This document shows, piece after piece, positions 8,814 through 17,785 of a stretch of DNA of 64,000 bases. The notes under the pieces were generated by a model, which saw only the letters and a list, made by a program, of their open reading frames with translations, was not told where the DNA came from and searched no databases. The stretch's first letter is position 1, and each line of letters begins with the position of its first letter. The position numbers and the translations under genes were made by a program. Origin of the DNA: JAHQVI01 sp050330195. GTDB taxonomy: Bacteria > Pseudomonadota > Alphaproteobacteria > Rhizobiales > Rhodomicrobiaceae. The stretch covers positions 1 to 64,000 of the forward strand of contig JBHJOB010000103.1 of assembly GCA_050330195.1 (NCBI GenBank). Reading direction: 5' to 3'.

Positions 8814-9704
8814 TCATATGCGCCGCTGCGGATCGACGATGTCGCGCAGACCGTCACCCAGTAGGTTGAAAGTGAACACGGCGAGCATCAGCGCCGCGCC
8901 GGGAAACAGCGCCATCCACCATTCGCCGGATATGATGTAATTCGCGCCCTCGGCAACCATGATGCCCCATTCCGGGGTAGGCGGACGAACGCCGAGTCCG
9001 ATGAAGGACAGGCCCGCCGCGTTGAGGATCGCCCAGCCCATGTTGAGCGAAAGCTGCACCATCATCGGCGGCAGGGCGTTCGGGAAAATATGCAGCCACA
9101 ATACGCGCATGTCGCCATTGCCGGAAAGCCGCGCGGCCTGAACGAAACCGGCATTGCGGCGGATATTGACCTCGGCGCGCGACATGCGGGCATAGAAGGG
9201 CAGATTGATGATGGCGGTGGCGTAAACGATGTTCTCGATGGTGTTGCCAAGCGCCGCGACGATGCCCATCGCGAGGACGAAAAGCGGGAAGGCCATGATG
9301 GTATCGACCAGCCTGCCGACGAGCCGGTCGGTCCAGCCGCCGAAATGCCCGGCCATGGAGCCGAGAAACGATCCGACGACGAATGACAGCGCCACGGCGG
9401 CAACCGAGATCATCAGGTCGAGCCGCGCGGCGACGATCACGCGCGAAAACACGTCGCGGCCGAGCTGGTCCGTGCCGAACCAGTGCGCCCAGTTCGGCGG
9501 CTGGAGAGCAGCATTGGCATCCGTGGCAAGCGGATCGTATGGCGCGATATAGGGGCCGAAAATGGCCGTGAACAGGATCAGCGCAAAGAGGCAGAAAGCC
9601 AGAAGCGTGATCGGGTTCGAGGTGAGCACGAATGCCGCGTGCGACAGCAGCCCGCGTCTGGCTGGCGGGGCGGCTTGCGTGACACTTGCGTCCTGCATGG
9701 CCAT
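8814..9704 (-). CDS. dppC: DppC-type ABC importer permease
   Basis: This inner-membrane permease of the dipeptide/oligopeptide family has 297 residues and about six membrane helices. It has the family's N-terminal OppC_N-like segment (PITLLAFCLFALILF, YDPLATD, HWFGTDQLGRDVFSR). The coupling loop that contacts the ATPase is present (EVNIRRNAGFVQAARLSGNGD) and the C-terminus is LGDGLRDIVDPQRR, typical of DppC. The ATG at 9704 has GGAGG close upstream and lies 1 nt beyond the dppB stop, so the two are translationally linked. DppC pairs with DppB to form the channel. The substrate is unknown. Confidence 0.92.
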   Translation of the reverse strand: MAMQDASVTQAAPPARRGLLSHAAFVLTSNPITLLAFCLFALILFTAIFGPYIAPYDPLATDANAALQPPNWAHWFGTDQLGRDVFSRVIVAARLDLMISVAAVALSFVVGSFLGSMAGHFGGWTDRLVGRLVDTIMAFPLFVLAMGIVAALGNTIENIVYATAIINLPFYARMSRAEVNIRRNAGFVQAARLSGNGDMRVLWLHIFPNALPPMMVQLSLNMGWAILNAAGLSFIGLGVRPPTPEWGIMVAEGANYIISGEWWMALFPGAALMLAVFTFNLLGDGLRDIVDPQRRI

Positions 9705-9705
9705 G

Positions 9706-10740
9706 TCAGTCCTCCATTCCAACGCGCGGGTCGATCAGCGTATAGGCCATGTCGATCACCAGATTGAGCAGTACAAAGAGGATTGCCATCGCCAGCACGA
9801 AGCCCTGCACGGCGGCATAGTCGGAAACGACAAGCGCCTCGATGGCGTAGGAACCGATGCCGGGCCAGGCGAAGACTTTCTCGACGAGGACATTCGCGCC
9901 GAGCGTGAAGGAGAACACCATGCCGAGCGTCGTGATGACGGGCAACAGCGCGTTGCGGAAGGCGTATGTGTAGAGCACTTTCCGTCCGGACAATCCGGCC
10001 GCGCGGGCGGTGCGGACGAAATCGGAGCCGAGCACCTGAAGCATGGAGGCGCGTGTCATGCGGGCGAGCGGGGCCAGCGTGAACAGCGCCAGCGTAATGG
10101 CGGGCAGCAAGAGCTGAGTCAGTGCGGCCCAGAAGGTCTCCAGATCCCCGGCAATCAGCGAATCCACGGTGTAGAAACCCGTCACATGCGGCGGCGACAG
10201 GAACATGATGTTCAGCCGTCCGATGGGCGCCGGCGCTATGTTGAGCAGATAATAGAAGACATAGATCAGCGCGAGTCCGGTAAAGAATGTCGGCAGGCTG
10301 ACGCCGGCGGTGGTGATGAAGCGGCAGGCATGGTCGATCCAGCTATTGGGCCGTGTCGCGGCGAGAATGCCGAGTGGAACAGCGACCGAGACGGAAATCA
10401 GCAGGGCGAAGATCGTCAGCTCCAGCGAAGCGGGCAGCCGCGCGATCAGCTCCTGCACGACCGGCTGGCCCGTCGAAATGGATTGCCCGAGATCGCCGGT
10501 CGCCAGATCGCCGAGGTAGTAGAAGAACTGCACCGGCAATGAGCGGTCCAGTCCAAGCTCGCGGCGGATTTCCTCGATGGAGGCGGCATCTGCAGCGGGG
10601 CCGGCAAAATAGGCCGCCGGATCGCCGGGAAGCGCCCGCGTGAGCAGGAAAGTGACGATGATGATGCCGATCAGCGCGGGGATGGCTTGCGCCAGACGCC
10701 CCCCGATGATGGCAAGCTTACCCCGCTTCTGCATTGGCAT
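9706..10740 (-). CDS. dppB: DppB-type ABC importer permease
   Basis: This 344-residue permease has about six membrane helices and a first helix followed by LLTRALPGDPA, typical of DppB/OppB. Later come GLDRSLPVQFFYYLG, the coupling-loop region RASMLQVLGSDFVRTARAAGLSGRK and the C-terminal IDMAYTLIDPRVGM. The ATG has GAGAGG immediately upstream. It is the second gene of the operon, 98 nt downstream of the binding-protein gene and abutting dppC. With DppC it forms the transmembrane path for the substrate delivered by DppA. Confidence 0.92.
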   Translation of the reverse strand: MPMQKRGKLAIIGGRLAQAIPALIGIIIVTFLLTRALPGDPAAYFAGPAADAASIEEIRRELGLDRSLPVQFFYYLGDLATGDLGQSISTGQPVVQELIARLPASLELTIFALLISVSVAVPLGILAATRPNSWIDHACRFITTAGVSLPTFFTGLALIYVFYYLLNIAPAPIGRLNIMFLSPPHVTGFYTVDSLIAGDLETFWAALTQLLLPAITLALFTLAPLARMTRASMLQVLGSDFVRTARAAGLSGRKVLYTYAFRNALLPVITTLGMVFSFTLGANVLVEKVFAWPGIGSYAIEALVVSDYAAVQGFVLAMAILFVLLNLVIDMAYTLIDPRVGMED

Positions 10741-10838
10741 GACCTCTCAAGATGAGTAGTGCGCCTCGTCAAACCTTATGGAGCGATGGGCCGGCGCGGA
10801 CGAATCGCCTGCTCCGGCGTCACCGCTCCACCCCGCTA

Positions 10839-12461
10839 TCAGCTCGTCACGATCTTCATCAGGCGTGCGTCAGGCTGGCGATGAAACCATGTCGTATAGC
10901 CGTCCACATCCTTGCGCATGGCACTGTCGAGATAAGGCTGCCAGAGCGGAATGCGCGGCACCTCGTCGAACGCGATCGTCAGCATGCGCTTGATTTTCGG
11001 CTCGTAGTCCGGATTCTCCGCGCCGATATGCAGCGTCTCATCGACGAGCCTGGCGATTTCCGGATTGTCATAGTTGGAGGCGTTGAACAGGTTGCCCTTG
11101 ATGTAGGCCCAGAAGAAATAATAGTCGGGCGTATCGAGCCATCCGCCGAAATTTTCCAGCAGCAGCGGCAGCTTCTTCTCGACAAGCGCAACGGTCCGCC
11201 AGTTCGCGCCGGGGATCTTGTCGATGGTCGCCTTGATGCCGACCTTTGCCAGCCCTTCCTGAATCAGCAGCGCGGCAGGTTCGGCCCAGGCGCTCGCACC
11301 GAGGTCGAAGGACAGCGGGACTTCGAAGCCGTCCTTGTAATCGGTCTGGGCGAGCAACTCCTTCGCCTTGTCGTAATCGGTCGCGTAAGGGAAGGGTTGC
11401 GGCCACGACATGTCCGCCGGCTCGGCGGATGCGCCGCCCCACATGGGCTTGCCGCGTCCATACGCAGCCTGCTCGAAAAGCTGCTCATAAGGCAGCGCCC
11501 ACGCCACCGCCTGCCGGACGCGCTTGTCCTTGAACGGCTCGAAAACCAGATTTGGGCAAAGCACATGCAGGCAGTTCGCAATCGGCGCGCCGACGACTTC
11601 CGCCGTGCCCTTCTCCTTGATTTCCTTCGCATCCTTTGAGGGGATGTCGAACGCAATGTGGATGTCACCCCGCTCGATGAGGGCGCGGCTCGTCGCGGTG
11701 CTCGGAATTTCGCGGATGATCACGCGGCGGATGGCCGGCAGCGGTCCGCCCTTCCAGTCATCATTGCGCTCATAGACAAGCTGCTGGCCCGGATCCCAGC
11801 GGGCGACCTTGTAAGCGCCCGAACCGGCGGCCGTGCGGTGGAAATATTCAGTGGCCCACGGATCTTTTTCGGTGGCGTTCTCCTTGCCCACCTTGGAGTT
11901 GAGGACAAATGGCACGGGAACGGCAAGGTCCGGCAGGGTCAGCTTCGACGGCTGCAGAAAGGTGATCTTGAAGGTTTTCTCGTCAACGACCTCGAACTGC
12001 TCCGGATTGACGAGCAATCCGGCCTTCATCTGAACTGTCGCGAAGCCGCCAACCGAGACGGCGCGGTCGAAGGACCATTTCACATCCTCGGCGGTCACAG
12101 GCGTCCCGTCCCAGAATGTCGCGTCGGGTTTCAGCTTGAAAGTCGCGGACATTCCGTCTGCGGCCACTTCCCAGCTTTCCGCGAGTTCGCCTTCGAGCTT
12201 CTCGTAGTCATCAACGACCGCGCCGTCCTCCAGAGTCTTGGTGCCGAAACGGAGCAGCCGGTCGTAGATATTGACCGTGACCTGATAGCTCGGACGATTG
12301 GTGCCTGTCCGGTGCAGGTCGAGACTGTTGATCGTATTGCCGATGGCGATGACGGCGGTGTCCGCGGTCTGCGCCCATGCGGCGGAGTGTTTCAAAAACG
12401 GGAGCAGTCCGGCGCTGACGCCAAGCGCTCCGGCCCCTTGCAGAAATGTACGGCGGTCCAT
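10839..12461 (-). CDS. dppA: DppA-type periplasmic substrate-binding protein (family 5)
   Basis: This encodes 540 residues, the normal size for solute-binding protein family 5. It starts with a twin-arginine-like signal (MDRRTFLQGAGALGVSAG ... AWAQ), so it may be exported folded by Tat. The SBP_bac_5 signature region is visible: LAESWEVAADGMSATFKLKPDATFWDGTPVTAEDVKWSFDRAV. The ATG at 12461 has AAAGGG about 10 nt upstream; the frame also opens 66 nt earlier. It is the first gene of the importer-atzF operon and would define substrate specificity. Because the operon ends in allophanate hydrolase, a biuret-, allophanate- or ureido-containing ligand is a reasonable guess, but a peptide cannot be excluded. 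No regulator gene adjoins it. Confidence 0.92.
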   Translation of the reverse strand: MDRRTFLQGAGALGVSAGLLPFLKHSAAWAQTADTAVIAIGNTINSLDLHRTGTNRPSYQVTVNIYDRLLRFGTKTLEDGAVVDDYEKLEGELAESWEVAADGMSATFKLKPDATFWDGTPVTAEDVKWSFDRAVSVGGFATVQMKAGLLVNPEQFEVVDEKTFKITFLQPSKLTLPDLAVPVPFVLNSKVGKENATEKDPWATEYFHRTAAGSGAYKVARWDPGQQLVYERNDDWKGGPLPAIRRVIIREIPSTATSRALIERGDIHIAFDIPSKDAKEIKEKGTAEVVGAPIANCLHVLCPNLVFEPFKDKRVRQAVAWALPYEQLFEQAAYGRGKPMWGGASAEPADMSWPQPFPYATDYDKAKELLAQTDYKDGFEVPLSFDLGASAWAEPAALLIQEGLAKVGIKATIDKIPGANWRTVALVEKKLPLLLENFGGWLDTPDYYFFWAYIKGNLFNASNYDNPEIARLVDETLHIGAENPDYEPKIKRMLTIAFDEVPRIPLWQPYLDSAMRKDVDGYTTWFHRQPDARLMKIVTS

Positions 12462-12699
12462 GAGTGGCGGCCCTTTCGTTCGTTGCCCCAACATGCACAG
12501 AACTCGTGCATGCAAGACTGTATGCACGAAGCGGGCCAGTTTTCTGATTTAGGAGAACTTCCTGTAAACACTACGTTTTTCTGTTAAGTAAGCGCACGAA
12601 ATCTCGCCGCAGAAAGCGGCAAGTTGGTGGATTTTGATAGCGATTTAGGCAGGACGGCATTTGCCTCCAGTGAGGCAACCAGCCGATATGGGAACGGCT

Positions 12700-13473
12700 T
12701 TAGATCCAGCCCGCATCCACTGTATACGTCCCCGACGAGCACATCCGCGAGTCGTCGGATGACAGAAAAGCCACCATCCTCGCCACATATTCAGGCTCGA
12801 TGAACTCCTTCAGGCACTGCCCGTCCATGATGACCTTCTTGTACTCCGGCGTCAGCCATTTATCGATCTGCCGCTGCGTGTTGATCGAACCGGGAATCAC
12901 GCAATTGACGCGGATGCCTTTCGGCCCCAGTTCGCGGGCGAGACCGTTGGTCAAACCCTCGATGGCCGCTTTCGCCGTCACATAGGCGGTCAGATTGGCC
13001 AGCCCCATCCGCCAGCTGCACGATCCCATATTGACGATGGCCCCGCGCCCGGCCCGCTCCAGCCCGGGAACGGCCGCTTTCGCCATGAAAACCAGATGAT
13101 CGAGATTGACCGCCATGCGGTCGCGCCAATATTCCGGCGTGATGTCCTCCAGCGCATGGCGTTCGTCATTGGCGGCGTTGTTGACCAGTGCGCCGATCCC
13201 GCCGAGCGCATTTTCAAGTTCCGCGACAGTTGCGGCGAGCGCATCCAGATGGCGCAGGTCGAGCGCCCGGAAGACCGGCTTGTGCCGAGCCCCCTCACCG
13301 CCAAGCCGCTCGGCCAGCGCCTCTCCGGCATCCGCATCGAGATCGACAAAACCGACTTTCGCGCCCTGATTGGCGAACTCGGTAACGATTGCCGCGCCGA
13401 TGCCGCTTGCGCCGCCCGATACGAGAACGGGCCGGTCCTTGAGACTTGGATAGATTGCGCTTTGTTCCGTCAT
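12700..13473 (-). CDS. Short-chain dehydrogenase of the sugar (galactose/xylose) 1-dehydrogenase type
   Basis: This encodes 257 residues with the classical SDR layout: SGGASGIGAA cofactor loop near residue 20, NNAAND, catalytic Ser in NMGSCSW, and YVTAK (Tyr-x3-Lys). The motifs NNAANDERHALEDITPEYW and SSDDSRMCSSGTYTVDAGW resemble the NAD-dependent aldose 1-dehydrogenases of alphaproteobacteria (galactose or xylose dehydrogenases). That fits the KDPGal aldolase and KDGal kinase genes 3 kb away, which would complete a De Ley-Doudoroff pathway. The exact sugar is inferred, not shown. The ATG at 13473 is the conventional start; the frame runs 14 codons further upstream. Confidence 0.8.
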   Translation of the reverse strand: MTEQSAIYPSLKDRPVLVSGGASGIGAAIVTEFANQGAKVGFVDLDADAGEALAERLGGEGARHKPVFRALDLRHLDALAATVAELENALGGIGALVNNAANDERHALEDITPEYWRDRMAVNLDHLVFMAKAAVPGLERAGRGAIVNMGSCSWRMGLANLTAYVTAKAAIEGLTNGLARELGPKGIRVNCVIPGSINTQRQIDKWLTPEYKKVIMDGQCLKEFIEPEYVARMVAFLSSDDSRMCSSGTYTVDAGWI

Positions 13474-13568
13474 GCGTCGATCACCGTTCCACATCAAATC
13501 CGTTCGCCCGCTCAAGCTATGGCAAGGCGATAGTCATATCGACATATTATCATGGCATGCAGTCCGCG

Positions 13569-13931
13569 TCAGACAGCCGCCAGGTCGCTCAGTTGAAAAG
13601 CGTGCCGCGCGATTCTGCAAGCCTCGTCACCCGGCTCGCATTCGCGGCAGACGTCCGGCCGTATCTCATAGATCCGGCAGGAGGTTGCCTCGCCAACCTT
13701 GCCCGAAAGCGCAGAGCAACGGCCTCCCTCGCAGCGCATCCCCGACTGGGCGCCATTCACAAATCTCTCCGGAATGCGGTCGATATCGGCATCGCTCTCC
13801 AGCGTAAAGCGCGGCCAGTCGCTCGAATAGGAACAGCACGCGCCGCAGGTCTGGCAATCGAAGCTGTTGCTGATGAGGCTGGCGTCGGCGTGGTCAGCGG
13901 CAGGTGGTCCGCCGACGGTGAACGAACTCAT
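13569..13931 (-). CDS. YkgJ-family cysteine-cluster protein
   Basis: This encodes 120 residues with the zinc- or iron-binding cysteine cluster of the YkgJ family: FDCQTCGACCSY near residue 25, then MRCEGGRC, SCRIYEIRPDVCRECEPGDEAC. Spacing of these Cys pairs matches the family, whose biochemical role is not firmly established (a metal-binding oxidoreductase-like function has been proposed). It is transcribed alone, divergent from the transglutaminase-like gene across a 275-nt gap. Confidence 0.85.
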   Translation of the reverse strand: MSSFTVGGPPAADHADASLISNSFDCQTCGACCSYSSDWPRFTLESDADIDRIPERFVNGAQSGMRCEGGRCSALSGKVGEATSCRIYEIRPDVCRECEPGDEACRIARHAFQLSDLAAV

Positions 13932-14206
13932 GATCCGTACCCCTCAGATCGCGATGGCGTCCCGGTGCAATCAGGCAAGACGCATTTTTGTTCGCCAAAT
14001 CCGCGTGGGCGTGCGAGAGTGTGTCGGAAGCTCAAAGCAGCCTGAGATTGTCTGAGGCAGTTGCCGCGCGTCATCCGGAGCCTTCGGGCGAACCGGGCTC
14101 CGTTCACCGAACAGGAACATATCGGCAGCCTCAAGCGTTGCTTTTCTTTGAGCGCAAATGCGCCCGTGCGGCTATTGCCACCCCTTCTCCTCGAATTGGA
14201 AAAAGC

Positions 14207-15025
14207 ATGCGGATCAGAGTTGGATGCGAGCTGAGCTTTGAATTCCAGCAGCCTACCCCGCTCATCGCCATATTGAATGTGCATTTCTCGCGCATATCCG
14301 ATCTTGAGCGCCCGGATCATCTGACGACGTCGCCGCCCGTCCCGGTCGAGGGCTATCGCGACAGTTTCGGCAATTGGTGCAACCGGCTGATCGCGCCGCC
14401 CGGCCATTTCACTCTCGGGACGGACACAGTCATTCGCGACAGCGGGATTGCCGAAACCCTTACGCGCGAAACCATGCAGCATCAGATCCAGCAATTGCCC
14501 ACGGAAACGCTGCAATACCTGCTCGGCAGCCGCTATTGCGAGACCGATCGGCTCTCCGACGCGGCGTGGAGCCTGTTCGGCCATACGCCGCTTGGCTGGG
14601 AGCGCGTCCAGGCCATCTGCGATTTTGTAAACGGTCATATCACCTTCGGCTATCAGGATGCGAGTGCTACCCGGACCGCAGCGGATGCTTATGCGGAGAA
14701 GCGCGGCGTCTGCCGTGATTTCGCGCATCTCGCCATCACCTTCTGCCGCTGCCTGAATATTCCCGCCCGCTACTGCACAGGCTATGTCAGCGACATTGGC
14801 CTGCCGCCGCCCTATGAGCCGATGGACTTCGCCGCATGGATGCAGGTCTATCTTGGCAGCCAGTGGCATACATTCGATCCGCGTAATAATGCGCCAAGAG
14901 TGGGCCGGACGTTGATAGCGACGGGGCGGGATGCGGCTGATGTTCCGCTTACGCATGTTTTCGGGCCGAACATCCTGTCGAATTTCCGCGTCTGGACCGA
15001 CGAGGCGCCACCCGTCGCCGCATGA
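14207..15025 (+). CDS. Transglutaminase-like cysteine protein with an altered catalytic His
   Basis: This encodes 272 residues. The N-terminal ~130 residues are the beta-rich domain common in this bacterial family, with IRVGCELSFEF at the start. The transglutaminase core follows, with nucleophile Cys169 in RGVCRDFAHLA and Asp224 in HTFDPRNN. The motif that normally reads DFHAW, carrying the catalytic His, reads DFAAW here (Ala209). The protein may therefore be inactive or use His221 or another residue. Function in this family is not settled (peptidase or cross-linking activity is proposed). The ATG at 14207 precedes MRIRVG; the open frame further upstream encodes low-quality sequence. Confidence 0.85.
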   Translation: MRIRVGCELSFEFQQPTPLIAILNVHFSRISDLERPDHLTTSPPVPVEGYRDSFGNWCNRLIAPPGHFTLGTDTVIRDSGIAETLTRETMQHQIQQLPTETLQYLLGSRYCETDRLSDAAWSLFGHTPLGWERVQAICDFVNGHITFGYQDASATRTAADAYAEKRGVCRDFAHLAITFCRCLNIPARYCTGYVSDIGLPPPYEPMDFAAWMQVYLGSQWHTFDPRNNAPRVGRTLIATGRDAADVPLTHVFGPNILSNFRVWTDEAPPVAA

Positions 15026-15050
15026 CGAGGAAAAATTCGGGCCGGACACG

Positions 15051-15076
15051 AAAAAGCCGCCCCGAATGGAGCGGCT
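15051..15076 (-). terminator. Rho-independent terminator of cspA
   Basis: On the minus strand AGCCGCTCC and GGGGCGGCT form a 9-bp stem (one G-U pair) with a 4-nt loop, followed by TTTTTC. It lies about 43 nt after the cold-shock gene stop and just beyond the convergent transglutaminase-like gene. Confidence 0.8.
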
Positions 15077-15118
15077 CATGATAGGGCGGAGGGAGGCCCC
15101 TCCGCACACACTTCGTGA

Positions 15119-15328
15119 TCAAGCAAGCGAAAGCGTGCTTACGGCAATCTTGCCGGTGCGCGCATCGCGCTCGGTCTCGAAGCTCACCTTCTGACCGTCA
15201 GCAAGGCCACGAATGCCTGCACGCTCCAGAGCGGTTGCATGGACGAAAACGTCCTTGCTGCCATCTTCCGGCTCGATGAAGCCATAGCCCTTCTGATCGT
15301 TGTAAAACTTAACTGTTCCGTTCGTCAT
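15119..15328 (-). CDS. cspA: Cold-shock protein (CspA family)
   Basis: This encodes 69 residues forming a single cold-shock (OB-fold) domain that binds single-stranded RNA/DNA. RNP1 is KGYGFIEP and RNP2 is DVFVHATAL. Length and motifs match the CspA family exactly. The ATG at 15328 (MTNGTVKFYND) has AGAAGG about 8 nt upstream; a further in-frame ATG seven codons earlier lacks a good site. It has its own terminator downstream. A gene-free stretch upstream would fit the long, structured 5' leader typical of cold-shock mRNAs. Confidence 0.95.
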   Translation of the reverse strand: MTNGTVKFYNDQKGYGFIEPEDGSKDVFVHATALERAGIRGLADGQKVSFETERDARTGKIAVSTLSLA

Positions 15329-15806
15329 AGTAGTACCTTCTAACAGCATAAATGCACATGAGCGGCCGCCTTCTCGCTGCGTAATGGTGGCTCGCAGATC
15401 GAATTTTGGAGAGAGTCTGAACGTGCACCCGGCAGTACCGAAGGTGTAACGGCCTCATCGTCTGGCCAAAGTCGAGCGGGTAACTTAGTCCTTAAAAGTG
15501 CAATTTACAAGGCAACACTGTAGAAAAACGCAAAGTTACCTACCGGATATCGATGTTTGCGCGTCCCGGCAGCACAGCCTCCTGCCTGCAAAACCTTAAA
15601 TTTCTGGTATTTTTACCGCTGTCATGCCATGATCTGCGAAAGATAATTTTTTTGGCGAGCCCAATCGATGCCGAATAACCGGGACAGATGCCGTCCCGGA
15701 AACGATCCCGAAAAGGACTATTTTACTTGCCGCAGGAGCAAACGCGGCGCGTTTTCGGGCGTTACGTTCCAGATCAGGCAGCCGCATCCAGCATGGGATC
15801 TTCATC
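15329..15806. other. 478-base stretch without a gene upstream of cspA
   Basis: This should contain the cspA promoter and 5' leader on the minus strand and the promoter of the small gene starting at 15807 on the plus strand. The short open frames here have no convincing start or composition. I see no repeat, tRNA or clear riboswitch. Confidence 0.5.
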
Positions 15807-15992
15807 TTGGACCACAAATTCGAAATCGGCCAAGGGCTGAATTTTACGCCCCGGCGCACGACCTACGGCCTTTCGCGAAGCGCGTGCGAAGTCGTGCGGT
15901 TGCTTCCCAACGAAGGCGACGAGCCGCAATACCGCATCAAATGCTCGAATGAAAATTTCGAGCGTGTCGTCCGCGAAAGCGAACTGGACTGA
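15807..15992 (+). CDS. Small conserved Hyphomicrobiales-type protein, function unknown
   Basis: This encodes 61 residues with a TTG start (GGGAT about 8 nt upstream) and no in-frame ATG. The pattern of an N-terminal FEIGQGLNFTPRR, a central CEVVRLLP and a C-terminal YRIKCSNENFERVVRESEL resembles a small soluble protein family frequent in rhizobia that I know only as hypothetical. It is probably a small beta-rich domain. It stands alone between cspA and the KDPGal aldolase gene. Confidence 0.65.
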   Translation: MDHKFEIGQGLNFTPRRTTYGLSRSACEVVRLLPNEGDEPQYRIKCSNENFERVVRESELD

Positions 15993-16012
15993 CGCGGAAG
16001 ACTGTACTCCGA

Positions 16013-16657
16013 CTAACCCGGATAGATCGCATCATAGGCGCTGATGAATGTGCGCGCCTTGCTGCCGACCTGCTCCGCGCTCTCGCCGGGCTGATAGAGA
16101 TTCGAGCCAAGCCCGTAGGTGCGTACCCCTGCGGCTGCGTAATCGGCCAGATTAGCTTCGGAGACGCCGCCGACGGCTCCCGTTTCCGTATGGGGGGGAA
16201 GAACGGCTCGAATGGCCTTGATGCCTTCGGGGCCGAGCACGTTTGCCGGAAAGAATTTCAAAGCTGACGCACCGGCGCGAATTGCGAACAACGCCTCGGT
16301 CGCGGTGAAGACGCCGGGCATCGTCACCATGCCGTGCTCCGTTGCGCGCGCGATCACCTCAGGCTCCACATTCGGGCTGACCATCAGCCGTCCGCCGACG
16401 TCGGCGAGCCGATCCACGGCGTCAACATCGAGAACCGTACCCGCTCCGATGAGGCAATCCGCCGGTGCAAGCTTCGCGGCCTTCCCGATGGAGATGAACG
16501 GGTCCGGCGAGTTGAGCGGAATTTCGATGGCCGTAAAGCCTGTTTCGATCAGGATCGTGACGATCGGCTCGACTTCCTCGGGGCGGATACCGCGCAATAT
16601 CGCCACGAGAGGCCGTTTCATATCCGGCCAAGGCGTGGATTTCGTCTCGCTGTTCAA
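16013..16657 (-). CDS. dgoA: 2-dehydro-3-deoxy-6-phosphogalactonate aldolase
   Basis: This enzyme cleaves KDPGal to pyruvate and glyceraldehyde-3-phosphate, the last step of the De Ley-Doudoroff galactose/galactonate pathway. The 214-residue class I KDPG/KDPGal aldolase barrel shows AILRGIRPEE at the start, the Glu of AIEIPLNSP, AGTVLD, and the Schiff-base Lys in SALKFFPAN. It begins with TTG at 16657; AGGAG lies 8 nt upstream. It directly follows dgoK with 15 nt between the dgoK stop and this start. The pairing with DgoK favours KDPGal over KDPG as substrate. Confidence 0.92.
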   Translation of the reverse strand: MNSETKSTPWPDMKRPLVAILRGIRPEEVEPIVTILIETGFTAIEIPLNSPDPFISIGKAAKLAPADCLIGAGTVLDVDAVDRLADVGGRLMVSPNVEPEVIARATEHGMVTMPGVFTATEALFAIRAGASALKFFPANVLGPEGIKAIRAVLPPHTETGAVGGVSEANLADYAAAGVRTYGLGSNLYQPGESAEQVGSKARTFISAYDAIYPG

Positions 16658-16672
16658 TGTCTTCTCTCCTTG

Positions 16673-17578
16673 TCACGCCCAGAAGATGCGGGCTGCACCG
16701 AACAATCCGCGGCGCACGGCCTCGTCTGCATTGCGATGGTCGACCGCCATGCCAATCGCCTCCAGCGCAGCCTTGTAGCTTTCGCCGAGCCCGCCCTCAC
16801 CAACGAGAACAACCCGCTCGACACGGCCATATCGCGCCAGCGCGCCGGAAAGTTCCAGCCCTATGGCAAGACCGGACAGGCGGGCCGCGCCTTCCGAAGC
16901 AGGCGCAAAGCCGAGCAGTTGCGACGAACGAACGGCGAACAGGCCGTTGGCGAAGGCGTGCGGCGCGACGAGCGAAGCCTTGAGCGCATTAAGAAAAGCG
17001 GGATCGGAGGGCGCGGCCTGTATCTCGCCGAGAGCATTTTTCAGGATCGAGTGCTGCGCGAGGACGCCGAACAGTTCGCCCGTCATATAGGTCGCGAAGC
17101 TGACGACCTTGCCGTCCTGCAATTGCACCCATTTGGAATGCGTTCCCGGCATGCAGACAAGACCGGACGTAACGCCTGCGGCGACCAGTCCGGCAAGCTG
17201 GGTTTCCTCGCCGCGCATGACGTCGGGCGATGCCGGATCGCGCTGGGCGATACCGGGCAGGATGCGAACATCGCGCGGGTAGCCTTCGACGGCCAGAGCA
17301 TCCCTGTTCGACGAGGCCAGATCGGCGGGCGTATCGAGATAACCGGCCTCACGCCAGCCTTGCCGGGCGCCGGCCATCCCGCAGATGACGGCAGGCAGCC
17401 CCGCGTCAACGCCGAGCGCGTCGAGATGGCTTTCGAGCACACGATCGAACCCGGTCTCAGCGGCGGCTGCCATGCCCTCGGCGCTGCGCCGCTCCGCCAG
17501 CATGGTCCCGTCCTCGGCGAGAAGCCAAAGCCGGAAGGAGGATGTTCCCCAATCGACGGCGGCGCAGAATGGCGTCAT
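16673..17578 (-). CDS. dgoK: 2-dehydro-3-deoxygalactonokinase
   Basis: This enzyme phosphorylates 2-keto-3-deoxygalactonate with ATP to give KDPGal for DgoA. The 301 residues match the DgoK family: VDWGTSSFRLWL at the N-terminus, ICGMAGARQGWREAGY, GEETQLAGL, CMPGTHSKWV and TGELFGVLA. The ATG at 17578 is the family start; the frame is open for over 900 nt upstream, but that part is antisense to the divergent SDR gene. dgoK and dgoA form a two-gene minus-strand operon, divergent from a gluconate-5-dehydrogenase-like gene. Confidence 0.93.
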   Translation of the reverse strand: MTPFCAAVDWGTSSFRLWLLAEDGTMLAERRSAEGMAAAAETGFDRVLESHLDALGVDAGLPAVICGMAGARQGWREAGYLDTPADLASSNRDALAVEGYPRDVRILPGIAQRDPASPDVMRGEETQLAGLVAAGVTSGLVCMPGTHSKWVQLQDGKVVSFATYMTGELFGVLAQHSILKNALGEIQAAPSDPAFLNALKASLVAPHAFANGLFAVRSSQLLGFAPASEGAARLSGLAIGLELSGALARYGRVERVVLVGEGGLGESYKAALEAIGMAVDHRNADEAVRRGLFGAARIFWA

Positions 17579-17785
17579 GCTGGCGGGCTCCCGTTTGTCT
17601 GTCCAGCGGATGCGGTCCTTATCGGGGACATTGCCATTTTTCCTCCATCGTAGAAATAGCGCTGGCGCAGTCCCCACGCATTCCGGTTTCCGCAAGCTTC
17701 GCTGGCATTCGACCGGCTGGCGGAATATCGTCGCATACAGTCCGGAGTGACGGACACCAAGATCATGATCGAAAAGGGAGACGGC

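Noticed and set aside
13928..15109. A 393-residue minus-strand frame over the transglutaminase-like gene
   Set aside because: The plus strand encodes conserved catalytic motifs. The minus frame shows no family and starts within the cspA terminator region.
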